From JASBTN01 sp965228805 (GTDB lineage Bacteria; Pseudomonadota; Alphaproteobacteria; Rhodobacterales; Rhodobacteraceae): a stretch of DNA of 64,000 nt. The stretch's first letter is position 1, and each line of letters opens with the position of its first letter. The position numbers and the translations under genes were made by a program. Below, one piece after another: positions 49,985 to 59,126 of this stretch. The notes under the pieces are model-generated. The model worked only from the letters and a program-made list of their open reading frames with translations. It ran no database searches and was not told the DNA's origin. The stretch is from positions 1,488,001 to 1,552,000 of the forward strand of contig NZ_CBDDIE010000003.1 in the NCBI RefSeq assembly GCF_965228805.1, read 5' to 3'.

Positions 49985-51306
49985 CAGTGACCGCCCTCGC
50001 CGCCCTGGATCAGCTTGCGTCGCAGCCAGCCCGAGAACCAGTCCATCGCCATCACCATCAGCACGATCAGCACGATGTAGTAGGAGACCTCTTCCCAGTC
50101 CTTCTGGGTGATCATCGCCTGGGTCAGCAACAGCCCGATGCCGCCCCCGGTAATCGCCCCGATGATCGTCGCTGACCGGGTGTTGGATTCCAGGTAATAC
50201 AGGATCTGGCTCAGGAAAATCGGCGTGACCTGCGGGATCACCCCAAAGCGATAGCGTTGCAAGGGTTTCGCGCCAGTCGAGGCAATGCCCTCGATCTGCT
50301 TGTTGTCCACGTTCTCCAGTGCTTCGGAAAACATCTTGCCGAAGCTGCCGGTGTCCGTGATCAGGATCGCCAGCGCGCCGGTCAAGGGGCCGGGACCGAA
50401 GGCGCGGGCCAGCACGATGGTCCAGATCAGCCCGTCAACGCCGCGCACGAAGTCGAACACCCGCCGGAAACCGAAGCGCACGGAGCGCAGCGGCGAGAAG
50501 TTCTTTGCCGCCATGAAGGCCAGCGGCAGCGCCACCATGGCCGCGCCGAAGGTGCCCAGGAAGGCCATCAGGATGGTTTCGAACAGGGCCCAGACAACCT
50601 GGCTGTGCTGCCACATCTTGTTGTGCCAGAAATCGCTGACGATACGGGTCAGATTGGCGGGATCCTCGATCACCAGCCCGACCAGTTCGCCAAAGCTCTT
50701 GCCGTGGAACTCGCTGTCGAGGGTAAAGAAGAACAGCTCCCAGCCAGTAAAGTACCGAAACACCTCGGCGCGGGCCTTGGTCACGGTCAGGCGTCCCGCA
50801 TCCGTGGTGATCGCCACCCGGTTCTTCGACGCGTTGATCCACCCCGGCACCTCATCGGTGGGCAGGGTCAGGGCGACGCCCTGGCGCGAGGGCACGGCGG
50901 TGATCAGGCCATAGCCGGGCACCTCATAGGTCACGGCCTCGTCTGCAAAACGCACCACATGGCCGCCGTCCAGGTCGATCACGGTGTCTTCGCCCAGAGT
51001 GACCCAATCGGGCGCAGTGCCGGTGGCATAGGTGCCCTTGCGCTCGCCCTCGATGGCGATGGAAATCTCGCCCGACCGGTTCTGCCGCGTCACATGGGTC
51101 TTGTAGGAATAGGTGTCGGCCACCAGCGCACGGGCATTGTCGACGCTGGCGCGTTCGGACAGGCCCGGTACGTCGAAGGCAAAGAAGGCATAGGTCAAAT
51201 AGGCCAGGATCACAGCAGGGATCGCGAATGCGGTCAGGCGTTTCCTGGCAAACAGCCGGTCGGCCTCACCGCGCAGCGTGGTGATATCGGTGGCGCTCAT
51301 GGTCAT
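49984..51306 (-). CDS. phnE2: Phosphonate ABC transporter permease with large periplasmic insert
   Basis: A 440-residue permease. The first helix (about residues 25-48) is followed by some 170 residues of soluble, strand-rich sequence (about 50-225), then the usual BPD transporter core with five helices and the EAA loop IEGIASTGAKPLQRYRFGVIPQ. Standard PhnE is about 270 residues, so the insert is extra; it is known in alphaproteobacterial PhnE2 proteins. ATGA overlap with phnE1. Confidence 0.92.
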   Translation of the reverse strand: MTMSATDITTLRGEADRLFARKRLTAFAIPAVILAYLTYAFFAFDVPGLSERASVDNARALVADTYSYKTHVTRQNRSGEISIAIEGERKGTYATGTAPDWVTLGEDTVIDLDGGHVVRFADEAVTYEVPGYGLITAVPSRQGVALTLPTDEVPGWINASKNRVAITTDAGRLTVTKARAEVFRYFTGWELFFFTLDSEFHGKSFGELVGLVIEDPANLTRIVSDFWHNKMWQHSQVVWALFETILMAFLGTFGAAMVALPLAFMAAKNFSPLRSVRFGFRRVFDFVRGVDGLIWTIVLARAFGPGPLTGALAILITDTGSFGKMFSEALENVDNKQIEGIASTGAKPLQRYRFGVIPQVTPIFLSQILYYLESNTRSATIIGAITGGGIGLLLTQAMITQKDWEEVSYYIVLIVLMVMAMDWFSGWLRRKLIQGGEGGH

Positions 51307-52163
51307 GCTTTGGCCCCTTTCACCAGGCGTTCGCGCACGTGGCTGGACAGTTGGTCGAAGAAGACGATGGCGCCGAACAGCAGCAGGAAAATCGCGGCGG
51401 CCTCGTCATATTTGCCCTGGCCCCAGGACATGGCGTTCTTCAGCTCATAGCCAATGCCGCCCGCGCCGACGAAACCCAGGATGGCCGAGGCGCGGATGTT
51501 GATCTCAAACCGCAGAAGCGCATAGGACAGGTAGTTCGGCGCCACCTGCGGCACCACGCCCAGCCACATGCGCTGACCCCAGCTGGCGCCGGTCGAGGCG
51601 AGGCCTTCAATCGGTTTCAGATCGGCGTTTTCATTCACTTCCGAGAAAAGTTTCCCCAGCGCCCCCGCCGTATGAAAGGCAATCGCGATCATCGCGGGCA
51701 CCGGCCCACCGCCGAGCACAAAGATCAAGACCAACGCGATCACGATCTCGGGCACCGCGCGCATCACGTCCATCACGCGGCGAAAAAGCCCGATCAGCCG
51801 CGGCCAGCGCGCCAACCCGCGCGTCGCCAGCAGCGACAGCACCATCGCCGCCATCGCGCCCAAGAGGGTGGAGACGGCGGCAATATTGATCGTCTCGATC
51901 AGCGCGGGCAGAAACCGCACCAGGTGGCCGGGCAGCTCATGGGCCTTCTCGGCGGCCTCGCCCAGCACGCTTGCCGGGAAATCCAGGATCTGCCGCCAGC
52001 CGTCGATGAAACTGCCGGCATTGCGGCTGTCGGCCAGGCGGAAGCCGGACAGCAAAAGCGCCACAAAAACGATCCCGATCAGGCCGGAATAGAGCCGCTT
52101 TCGGCTCATCGCTTCCAGGTAATCGCGCCGGTAATCGGGGGTATGGAGGGTCTGATCGCTCAT
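51303..52163 (-). CDS. phnE1: Phosphonate ABC transporter permease
   Basis: A 286-residue permease of the PhnE type with six predicted helices and the EAA-loop block LKPIEGLASTGASWGQRMWLGVVPQ (shown in part). With phnE2 it forms the heterodimeric channel for phosphonate/phosphate-ester uptake. Lies 66 bases after phnD and overlaps phnE2 by four bases. Confidence 0.95.
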   Translation of the reverse strand: MSDQTLHTPDYRRDYLEAMSRKRLYSGLIGIVFVALLLSGFRLADSRNAGSFIDGWRQILDFPASVLGEAAEKAHELPGHLVRFLPALIETINIAAVSTLLGAMAAMVLSLLATRGLARWPRLIGLFRRVMDVMRAVPEIVIALVLIFVLGGGPVPAMIAIAFHTAGALGKLFSEVNENADLKPIEGLASTGASWGQRMWLGVVPQVAPNYLSYALLRFEINIRASAILGFVGAGGIGYELKNAMSWGQGKYDEAAAIFLLLFGAIVFFDQLSSHVRERLVKGAKA

Positions 52164-52229
52164 GAGGGGCCTTCAAATGAAAAACCGGGCCCTGTCACAG
52201 GACGACAGGACCCGGAGAGGCTGCTGAAA

Positions 52230-53135
52230 TCAGTTGGATTTCGCGCGGCGCGCTTCGATGATCGACAGGTAGGCGTCGTGGGTGATCGGGTCGAAGCCCA
52301 GGCTTTCGCCAGCCGAGATGTTGTAGGTGCAGTCCTTGTCGGCGTCATACATGCCGTCGATCAGGGCGGTCATGGTGGCCTTGACGTCGGCGGGCAGGGC
52401 GGTGCGCAGCACGATCGGGCCTTCCGGGATCGGCTTCGAGCGCCAGATCTCGACCAGGTCGTTCATGTCGATCAGGCCCGCGTCCACGGCCTTGCGCAGC
52501 GCGCCCGAGTTATAGCCGTCTTCCCAGTTGCCCTGGCCGTCGGCCCAGGTCACACCGGCGTTCACGTCGCCGTTGTTGACCGCGACGATGGTCTGCTCGT
52601 GGCCGCCGGTGAACTTGACCTCACCGAAGTAGTCGCCGTTGTCCATGGTGGCGTTGATCTCGGTCGGGATCTCGATCGAGGGGATCAGGTAACCGCTGGT
52701 CGAGTTCGGGTCACCGAAGCCAAACACCTGGCCCTTCATGTCCTCCAGCGAGGCGATGCCGCTGTCCTTGCGGGCAAAACCGATCGAGTGGTAGCCGTAG
52801 GAGCCGTCCAGGTTGATCTTGACCAGCACCGGCTCGACCGCGTTCGGGTCTTCCAGGTAGGTCTTGGCGTAACCGCTCGCGCCCAGCCAGGCCATGTCGA
52901 TGGAGCCGCCCAGCAGGCCCTGGATCACGCCATTGTAATCGGCCGGGGCGAACAGTTTCACCGGCACACCCAGGGCTTCCTGGGCGTAGGTCTGCAGGCA
53001 CTCATGCGAGGCCAGGCGGTCCTGGGCGTTCTCGCCGCCCAGGATGCCGATGCGGAACTCGGTGATGGTGTCGGCGGCCAGGACCGGGGTGGTCAGGGCC
53101 GTGGTTGCCACGATGGCAGCAAGCAGTTTTTTCAT
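52230..53135 (-). CDS. phnD: Phosphonate ABC transporter substrate-binding protein
   Basis: A 301-residue periplasmic binding protein: signal peptide MKKLLAAIVATTALTTPVLA, then TEFRIGILGGENAQDRLA, YNGVIQGLLGGSIDMAWLGASGYA and FGDPNSTSGYLIPS, the conserved phosphonate/phosphite-binding segments. It delivers phosphonates to PhnE1/E2. A good GGAG ribosome binding site is present. Confidence 0.95.
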   Translation of the reverse strand: MKKLLAAIVATTALTTPVLAADTITEFRIGILGGENAQDRLASHECLQTYAQEALGVPVKLFAPADYNGVIQGLLGGSIDMAWLGASGYAKTYLEDPNAVEPVLVKINLDGSYGYHSIGFARKDSGIASLEDMKGQVFGFGDPNSTSGYLIPSIEIPTEINATMDNGDYFGEVKFTGGHEQTIVAVNNGDVNAGVTWADGQGNWEDGYNSGALRKAVDAGLIDMNDLVEIWRSKPIPEGPIVLRTALPADVKATMTALIDGMYDADKDCTYNISAGESLGFDPITHDAYLSIIEARRAKSN

Positions 53136-53191
53136 CGTTCAGATCTCCGGTTAAGACGCCCGCCCCCAGTGGCCGGGCGCGATGATGAAAT

Positions 53192-54007
53192 TCAGATGGC
53201 GACTTCCGCCGCGCGGATTTCGGTGTCTTGGATGGTCTCGATGGCGGTCGAGGTGGCGGCTTCCGAGAAACTGTCTCCCGCGCCATAGATGTCGCGCGCC
53301 ACGCCGGTGGTCAGCTGTTCGGGCGTGCCGTCAAAGACCACACGGCCCATGCGCATGCCGATCACCCGGTCGCAATAGCGGCGCGCGGTGTCCAGCGTGT
53401 GCAGGTTGGCGATGACCATGCGGCCGTCTTCCTCGTGGATACGGCGCAGCGCATCCATCACCACCTGCGCGTTCATCGGGTCGAGCGAGGCGATGGGCTC
53501 ATCCGCCAGGATCAACTTCGGGTCCTGCATCAGGGCGCGCGCGATTGCGACGCGCTGCTGCTGCCCGCCCGACAGGGCCTCGGCGCGTTTCGACGCATGG
53601 GCGGCCAGGCCCAGACGCTCCAGGATGTCGATGGCGCGATGCACATCCTCGGTCGGGTAGAGGTTGAACATGGTCGCCAGGGTGGACCGGCGATTGAGCG
53701 TGCCATGCAGCACGTTCGACACCACATCCATGCGCGGCACCAGGTTGAACTGCTGAAAGATCATCGCGCAGTCGCGCTGCCAGGCGCGTTTGGCAGCACC
53801 CTTCAGCGTGGTGATCTCGCGCCCCTCGAAGCTGATCGACCCGTCCGAGGCATCGCCCAGACGGTTCAACATACGCAGCAGTGTGGATTTGCCAGCGCCC
53901 GAGGCCCCGATGATGCCGATCATCATCGGACGGTCCACGGTGATGTTCGCGCCGTCCACCGCGGTGGCCTCGCCGAAACGCTTGGTCAGGTTCGTGATCT
54001 CGAGCAT
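53192..54007 (-). CDS. phnC: Phosphonate ABC transporter ATP-binding protein
   Basis: A 271-residue ABC ATPase: Walker A GASGAGKST near residue 36, Q-loop MIFQQFNLVPRMDV, signature LSGGQQQRVAIARAL, Walker B LILADEPIASLDP, and the PhnC-type insert LNRRSTLATMFNLYP. First gene of the operon phnC-phnD-phnE1-phnE2-acetyltransferase. The ATG at 54007 follows GGGGGGCAC; the frame upstream is non-coding leader. No C-P lyase gene is visible nearby. Confidence 0.95.
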   Translation of the reverse strand: MLEITNLTKRFGEATAVDGANITVDRPMMIGIIGASGAGKSTLLRMLNRLGDASDGSISFEGREITTLKGAAKRAWQRDCAMIFQQFNLVPRMDVVSNVLHGTLNRRSTLATMFNLYPTEDVHRAIDILERLGLAAHASKRAEALSGGQQQRVAIARALMQDPKLILADEPIASLDPMNAQVVMDALRRIHEEDGRMVIANLHTLDTARRYCDRVIGMRMGRVVFDGTPEQLTTGVARDIYGAGDSFSEAATSTAIETIQDTEIRAAEVAI

Positions 54008-54371
54008 GTGCCCCCCGTTCAGTTGCGGCGGGGGTAAAGGGCGGATGATTCCGCCACATGTCGGTTTGATGATGTTTTTGTAACGGGGCGGGGGCTGGGC
54101 GTGTGTCGTCAGGGGCAGCCGGATCTGCGTCCGTAACGAGCCCACACCGGAAGTGTCAAAATCTTGCTGCGCGCGCTCGCAGCGCCGGTTTTTCTGCAAT
54201 GGCATAAAATTTTACGCTGCCTTGCAAAAGGGATAGCAGCCGTTGATGAATTGCGCAGCAAATCTGAAACCATGAATTGGAAAGGTGCGGGACAAAGTGA
54301 GCTTTCGCTGCCAATTCACTAGTGACTGCTTCACGTCGCTTGGTGGAAGTGCTGCATGTCTTTAGTCTTCG
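54008..54371. other. Gene-free stretch at the edge of the AT-richer region
   Basis: No gene is supported. It contains the phnC leader and, from about 54,180, clearly AT-richer DNA with an imperfect inverted pair TGAATTGG (54,273-54,280) and CCAATTCA (54,310-54,318). I see no clear Pho box and no attachment-site duplication. This is the left boundary of the acquired-looking region. Confidence 0.5.
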
Positions 54372-55301
54372 TCATTCGCGCTTCAGAACCATAATCCCCG
54401 CACAGATGATCATAAGCATCCCCAGCAGGGTTGTTGCGGTGGGAGCCGTGTTGAAGAACACAAGATCCCAGGTCGCGGCAAACACAAGATAGCTGTATTC
54501 AAAGGTTGCGACAGTTGATGGCGGTGCGGCCTTGTAAGCACCGGCGATCCCGAGGCCGATCAGCACAGTCAGGATCGCCAGCAGCCCCAAAATCATCCAT
54601 TCAGTTTGGTCAACCGCTGACCACTTGCCAAGCAGATTGGGATAGGCGCGCACCATTGCTTCGTCTGGGGTCCAGAGCAGCAGAACACTGCTCACGGCCA
54701 TGCCTGCAATCAACATGACCAGTTTAAGAGACAGCGCCAGTGCTGCAACCGTCACAACCTGGCATTTCGTTCGTGTCAGGATGTGCGCCAGAGCATAGAA
54801 TACAGCACCACCGACAGGCGCAAGCGCCCAGAGCGAGAAGGCGTCTGTGCCAGGCTGCAACAGCACAAGGACACCGGCAAAGCCGAGCAGCACCGCGAGC
54901 CAGCCGCGCCAACCGACGGGCTCGCCGATGACACAGGCCGATATGATCGTGACAAAGATTGGGGCGGTATAGGTCCCCGCCCCGAGAACGGACAGGCTGA
55001 CAAAGGGGATGGCGCCGTAAAACGACAGAAACATCAGTGTCATGAACAGGGATCGCAGCAACACCCACGGTCCGAGTGCATCCTGCAAAAGGCGCCGGTC
55101 AGTTCTCTGCAAGACGGAAACGGCGTAAAGCAACGGCAGCGCGAGCATGGCCCTCAGCGAAAAAATCTGTCCCAGAGGCATCTCGCTGCTGAAGAACTTG
55201 AAAATCACATCCTGCACTGACGTTATGAAAAGGGCCACCACGACCAATATCACGCCGCGCACGACATTGTTGGGGCGTGCCTGTGCCTGAACCATACTCA
55301 T
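54372..55301 (-). CDS. DMT-family (EamA) transporter
   Basis: A 309-residue protein with ten hydrophobic helices in two EamA halves: SVQDVIFKFFSSEMPLGQIFSLRA in the first and LAPVGGAVFYALAHILTRTK in the second. Such carriers export or import amino acids or metabolites. Start ATG at 55301 (MSMVQ), with a weak GGGCAAC site. Divergent from the LysR gene, the usual regulator-transporter layout, so LysR probably controls it. Confidence 0.9.
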   Translation of the reverse strand: MSMVQAQARPNNVVRGVILVVVALFITSVQDVIFKFFSSEMPLGQIFSLRAMLALPLLYAVSVLQRTDRRLLQDALGPWVLLRSLFMTLMFLSFYGAIPFVSLSVLGAGTYTAPIFVTIISACVIGEPVGWRGWLAVLLGFAGVLVLLQPGTDAFSLWALAPVGGAVFYALAHILTRTKCQVVTVAALALSLKLVMLIAGMAVSSVLLLWTPDEAMVRAYPNLLGKWSAVDQTEWMILGLLAILTVLIGLGIAGAYKAAPPSTVATFEYSYLVFAATWDLVFFNTAPTATTLLGMLMIICAGIMVLKRE

Positions 55302-55409
55302 TGTGTTGCCCGATCTTGCCAATACATCACCTGAAACCGCACCGTATGGCACCCGTCAGCGTTTGATTATCCCTTGCAAACTGAAGTCAGCAGTTAGTAT
55401 TCTTAAACA

Positions 55410-56364
55410 ATGGAACGTGCGCCTGTTTATGGGATAGAAGTGTTTCTCACGATCGTCCGGGAGGGCTCCTTGCGGGCTGCTGCCGATGCGCTGGGTGTCG
55501 GCGCCCCTGCGGTCAGTCTTCAGTTGAAGTCTCTTGAGGAAAAAAATGGGCGTCGGGCTCATTCACCGCACGACGCGCAGTATCGAACTCACTGAAGCCG
55601 GCCGCGTTCTGTTTGAAGCCGCCGCGCCCGCCTACAGAGATATGGTGGATGCAGTGAAGAAAACCCGGGATACGGCAACCACGCTAACGGGAACCCTGCG
55701 CCTTGCGGCAACACGGGGCGCCTATGTCACTGCCATCGCGCCGGTTTTGTCATCGTTCCTGGCAGACCATCCGGGGCTTAATATCGACATTTCGCTGAAC
55801 GAAAGCCTGACGGATATTGTCCGAGAGGGCTTTCACGCCGGGGTTCGGCTCGGGGATATTCTCGCGCCTGAAATGGTCGCCGTGCGGCTGACTCCGCCCT
55901 TGACGCCTGCATTCTCAGCAGCGCCGTCTTATCTGGATCAGCATGGACGCCCGTCGCATCCCAGGGATCTGCTGAACCATCAGTGCATACGCTACAAGCT
56001 TCCGTCGGCCAAGAAGCTCGCCGCCTGGAAGTTTGTCGAAAACGAGCAGGAAAAGATCATTAATCCCCCGTCCCGGCTTACTTTCGACAATATCGGGGGC
56101 GTCGTACAGGCAGCTCGTGACGGCCACGGAATCGGCTGGTCCCTACGCGCAACCATCAATGACCATCTGAAATCAGGTGCGCTTGAAACGGTTCTGGAAA
56201 ACTATGTGAAGAACCTTCCTCCGTTTTATCTGTATTACCCTGAACAAAACCGGCGCGTGGAATGCCTGCGTGCATTTATTGACTATCTGGTGTCACACCT
56301 GAAGCGGGACCACGGCAGCTACAGCCGCCAGTATAATAGCGAACTCACTGGATTACGCCCTTAA
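55410..56364 (+). pseudogene. LysR-family regulator with a frame disruption at a run of seven A
   Basis: The HTH part is in one frame (55410 to about 55545: FLTIVREGSLRAAADALGVGAPAVSLQLKSLEEK) and the rest in the next (from ATGGGCGTC at 55546: VGLIHRTTRSIELTEAG, then the full substrate-binding domain to 56364). The switch is exactly at seven A residues (55540-55546); with six A the protein would read LEEKMGVGLIHRTT, the LysR consensus. It may be a true mutation, a slippage site or a base-calling error. Confidence 0.8.
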
Positions 56365-56606
56365 CCTGCTCCAAGAATGACAAAGGGCTCATGCCGGGTG
56401 CCGGTCTGCAAACCCGCAGCGGTTGGCAGGTGGCCACAAGAAGTTTCAGAACGCCTATGTGCGGTTGAAATGTTGGCGGCCGCGCTCCGGATCGAAACCT
56501 GAACCGCGCTAGTTGACGCAATGGAAGCCGACATTCATCTTTGCCGCAGCATCAGTCGAAATGGGTTCGTTTGTTGAATCCGCCGCGCCCAGAACGAACG
56601 GCGGCT
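56365..56606. other. Gap beside the recombinase remnant
   Basis: No gene is supported between the LysR stop and the recombinase remnant. The stretch shows mixed composition and short unrelated ORFs, in keeping with decayed mobile DNA. The same is true of 56,871-57,435 on the other side, where only leader sequence of the YheO-type gene and a GTCAC-AACG-GTGAC palindrome (57259-57272) were seen. Confidence 0.5.
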
Positions 56607-56870
56607 TCAGGTTTCGGCATCAGCGAGCGCCCGATAGACCGTCATCCTTGAAACCCCTAGATCACGGGCGATCTGGGCTTTGGGAGTACCCTCGCGCGCC
56701 AATCGTCGGATTTCATTGTCATCAACGGATTTCCGCCTCCCCTTGTAAAGGCCCTTGCCCTTGGCCGCTTCGATTCCTGCACGCTGCCGGTCACGAATGA
56801 ACTTGAGTTCCATGTCAGCCACCATCCCAAGAACTGTGATGACTTTGCCGCCGTTGCCTTTCTTTGTGTT
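56607..56870 (-). pseudogene. Serine recombinase/invertase remnant (C-terminal part)
   Basis: The C-terminal 87 residues match the resolvase-invertase family: GKVITVLGMVADMELKFIRDRQRAGI (the long E helix), GLYKGRRKSVDDNEIRRLA and the HTH KAQIARDLGVSRMTVYRALAD. The N-terminal catalytic half with the active Ser is missing; the open frame continues upstream to 57143 but with unrelated sequence. A fossil of a mobile element or integron-like unit. Confidence 0.8.
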
Positions 56871-57435
56871 TGCTGACGCAGCGTCCGTTCGCGGTCGCGG
56901 CACGCTAATTGATGCGTTGCAGCCGCTGTCGCCAGATCGATCATTCAAAACTGCGCTGATGCTGAACTCCTGAACCGCAATTTTGCTGCGGCCGAGATCG
57001 ATTATAAAGATGCGAGCGCTGCCGATATCAAAAATCTGCTCTTCACTGATGCAGCATTCCTTTACTATTGCGACACCGTTGTCGTCACCACGTCTGCCAG
57101 AACGCGGTAATAGGATCCGGGCAAATTCAGGTAACTTTGTCAATTCAAACAGGTAGAAGGCAAATGCGGATCTTCTCTTAACGGATCAAAACGCTCAATG
57201 TCATCGCGTTTGGCTTATGTTCATAAGTTGCCTCCAAAGCCGCTAGTCAGTCGCACAAGTCACAACGGTGACCGCGTGCGCGACCGGATGACGTTGATGG
57301 GACTGGCACCAAGCAGAGCGGAACCCCAAGGTGGAAAATTTAACAGGCACAGCATTCAACCGCCCTTGCAGATGAGACAAAATGTGGAATAGTGTGCAAC
57401 TTGTTTGTATTCATGAACTGTGAAGCTTCAATAAA

Positions 57436-58077
57436 ATGCCGCATCCCCTACATAAAATTCAACCCATCGCTCAAGCCGTTGCTGATCTCTTTGGTCCTCA
57501 TGTCGAAGTGATTTTGCATGACCTCGAAAATGACGAAATTTTTGCAATCTACAATAACTGCTCGGGGCAAGAGGTCGGCATGCCTTCGAACCTGGGACTG
57601 GGTGACAGCGGTGAAGTCCTTACCAAAGATGTGTTTGGACCCTACGAAAAGAGCGGGGTGAATGGTCAGGCCGTCAACTCCATTTCTGCTGTGATAAGAG
57701 ATGACGAAGAGAGGGCCGTTGGTCTGCTTTGTGTAAATGCTGACTATTCGAAATTCCTTGGTGCACACCAAATTCTGAGTGAACTTATCACGCCCCCTCG
57801 TATGGAAAAACGACCCGAAGTTCTGTTCAGGAACGACTGGCAGGGGCTCATAATCAATGAGATAAACCACTTCCTCGAAAAGCATAATCTTGCCCAAAGT
57901 GAGATGAAGCCAGAGCAGCGTCGTCTTCTTCTCAAGCAGATTGATGGCAAAGGGCTTTTGTATGCGCGTCGCTCTGTGGACCAACTGGCTGCGATTTTAG
58001 ATGTGTCTCGCTCAACACTATATAAAGATCTCGTGCGTGTGCGGGAAAACGACATCGTTCGAAAGGTTCTGTCATGA
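57436..58077 (+). CDS. YheO/DauR-type PAS-HTH regulator
   Basis: A 213-residue regulator: N-terminal YheO-like PAS domain (HPLHKIQPIAQAVADLFGPHVEVILHDL; VGLLCVNADYS) and C-terminal HTH (SVDQLAAILDVSRSTLYKDLVRVR). DauR of Pseudomonas, in this family, represses a D-arginine operon next to a cyclodeaminase homologue. Here too a cyclodeaminase-like gene follows with a 4-base overlap, so it probably senses the compound handled by this cluster. Confidence 0.9.
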   Translation: MPHPLHKIQPIAQAVADLFGPHVEVILHDLENDEIFAIYNNCSGQEVGMPSNLGLGDSGEVLTKDVFGPYEKSGVNGQAVNSISAVIRDDEERAVGLLCVNADYSKFLGAHQILSELITPPRMEKRPEVLFRNDWQGLIINEINHFLEKHNLAQSEMKPEQRRLLLKQIDGKGLLYARRSVDQLAAILDVSRSTLYKDLVRVRENDIVRKVLS

Positions 58078-59024
58078 CACAAATCTATACGCTGGAACAG
58101 ATTAAGACCGTGACTGAGAAGATGGATTTCTCGAACACGCTTGAGCAGGGATTTGTAGCGTATTCTCAGGGCGAAGTTGTGGTGCCGCCGGTTGGAGAAC
58201 TGACCTTTGAGCAGCCGCCAGGTGATACACATATCAAATATGGCTATATCAAAAACGACGACGTCTACGTCATCAAGATTGCTTCTGGGTTCTACGATAA
58301 CCCATCAATCGGCTTGCCGTCGAACTCGGGGCTGATGCTTGTGTTTGCGCAGAAAACCGGCGTTCTTGAGGCCGTGCTGTTGGACGAAGGATACCTTACG
58401 GATATTCGCACGGCTGTTGCGGGGCAAATTGCAGCCAAGCAGCTCGCGCCCAGTCAAGTCGACGCGATTGGGGTGTTCGGGTTGGGCATTCAGGGCAAAA
58501 TGCAGGTGGAGTATCTGAAATCCGTGACGTCCTGCCGAAAGGTGATGGCTTGGGGCCGATCTGACGCGAAGCTGGACCAATATGCAGCCGACATGGCAGA
58601 GCTTGGTTTCGAGGTCGAAGGGACCAGAAACGCTGCTGAGGTGTGTAGTGCCTGCAATCTCATTGTGACGACGACCCCGTCTCAACAGCCCCTGATCACG
58701 GCCGAGATGATCCGGCCGGGGACACATATCACTGCGATGGGATCCGATACGCCCGAGAAACAGGAACTGGATGCCGATGTGGTGGGCAAGGCCGATCTGG
58801 TTGTTGCCGATTCCATTCCGCAATGCCTGCAGCGAGGAGAGTCTTTTAAGGCCATAAACGCTGGGGCATTCCGGGCCGAACACCTGCAAGAGCTGGGGCA
58901 TGTCATTTCTGGGCATGCGGTTGGAAGAACGTCCGATTCACAGGTCACAATCGCCGATCTCACCGGCGTGGCGGTACAGGATATTCAGATCGCAAAGGCC
59001 GTACGCGCGGCTCTAAACACATAG
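58074..59024 (+). CDS. Ornithine cyclodeaminase/mu-crystallin family protein
   Basis: A 316-residue OCD-family protein: HIKYGYIKNDDVYVIKIASGFYDN carries the conserved substrate Lys pair, LTDIRTAVAGQIAAKQLAP the active-site Arg, and IGVFGLGIQGKMQVEYL the Rossmann loop near residue 138; the catalytic Asp is near VVADSIPQCLQ. Activities in the family range from cyclodeaminase to imino-acid reductase (DauB type). Substrate unknown. ATGA overlap with the regulator gene. Confidence 0.9.
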   Translation: MTQIYTLEQIKTVTEKMDFSNTLEQGFVAYSQGEVVVPPVGELTFEQPPGDTHIKYGYIKNDDVYVIKIASGFYDNPSIGLPSNSGLMLVFAQKTGVLEAVLLDEGYLTDIRTAVAGQIAAKQLAPSQVDAIGVFGLGIQGKMQVEYLKSVTSCRKVMAWGRSDAKLDQYAADMAELGFEVEGTRNAAEVCSACNLIVTTTPSQQPLITAEMIRPGTHITAMGSDTPEKQELDADVVGKADLVVADSIPQCLQRGESFKAINAGAFRAEHLQELGHVISGHAVGRTSDSQVTIADLTGVAVQDIQIAKAVRAALNT

Positions 59025-59035
59025 CGAATTTACAG

Positions 59036-59057
59036 TGTCACCTTCATAAACGTGACA
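59036..59057. promoter_or_regulatory. Inverted repeat before the threonine-synthase-like gene
   Basis: TGTCAC (59036-59041) and GTGACA (59052-59057) form a perfect palindrome with a 10-base spacer, in the 102-base gap before the threonine-synthase homologue. A related GTCAC/GTGAC pair with a shorter spacer lies at 57259-57272 before the regulator gene. Candidate operator. Confidence 0.4.
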
Positions 59058-59126
59058 TGAAACTGGACTAAATGTGTAACTTAGATAAACTGTGTATCAC
59101 GCAGTTGAGGAAGATAACGGATCACG

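Noticed and set aside
54008..54200. Pho box before phnC
   Set aside because: Only a loose match (TTACAAAAACATC) was seen; the repeated CTGTCAT pattern is missing.
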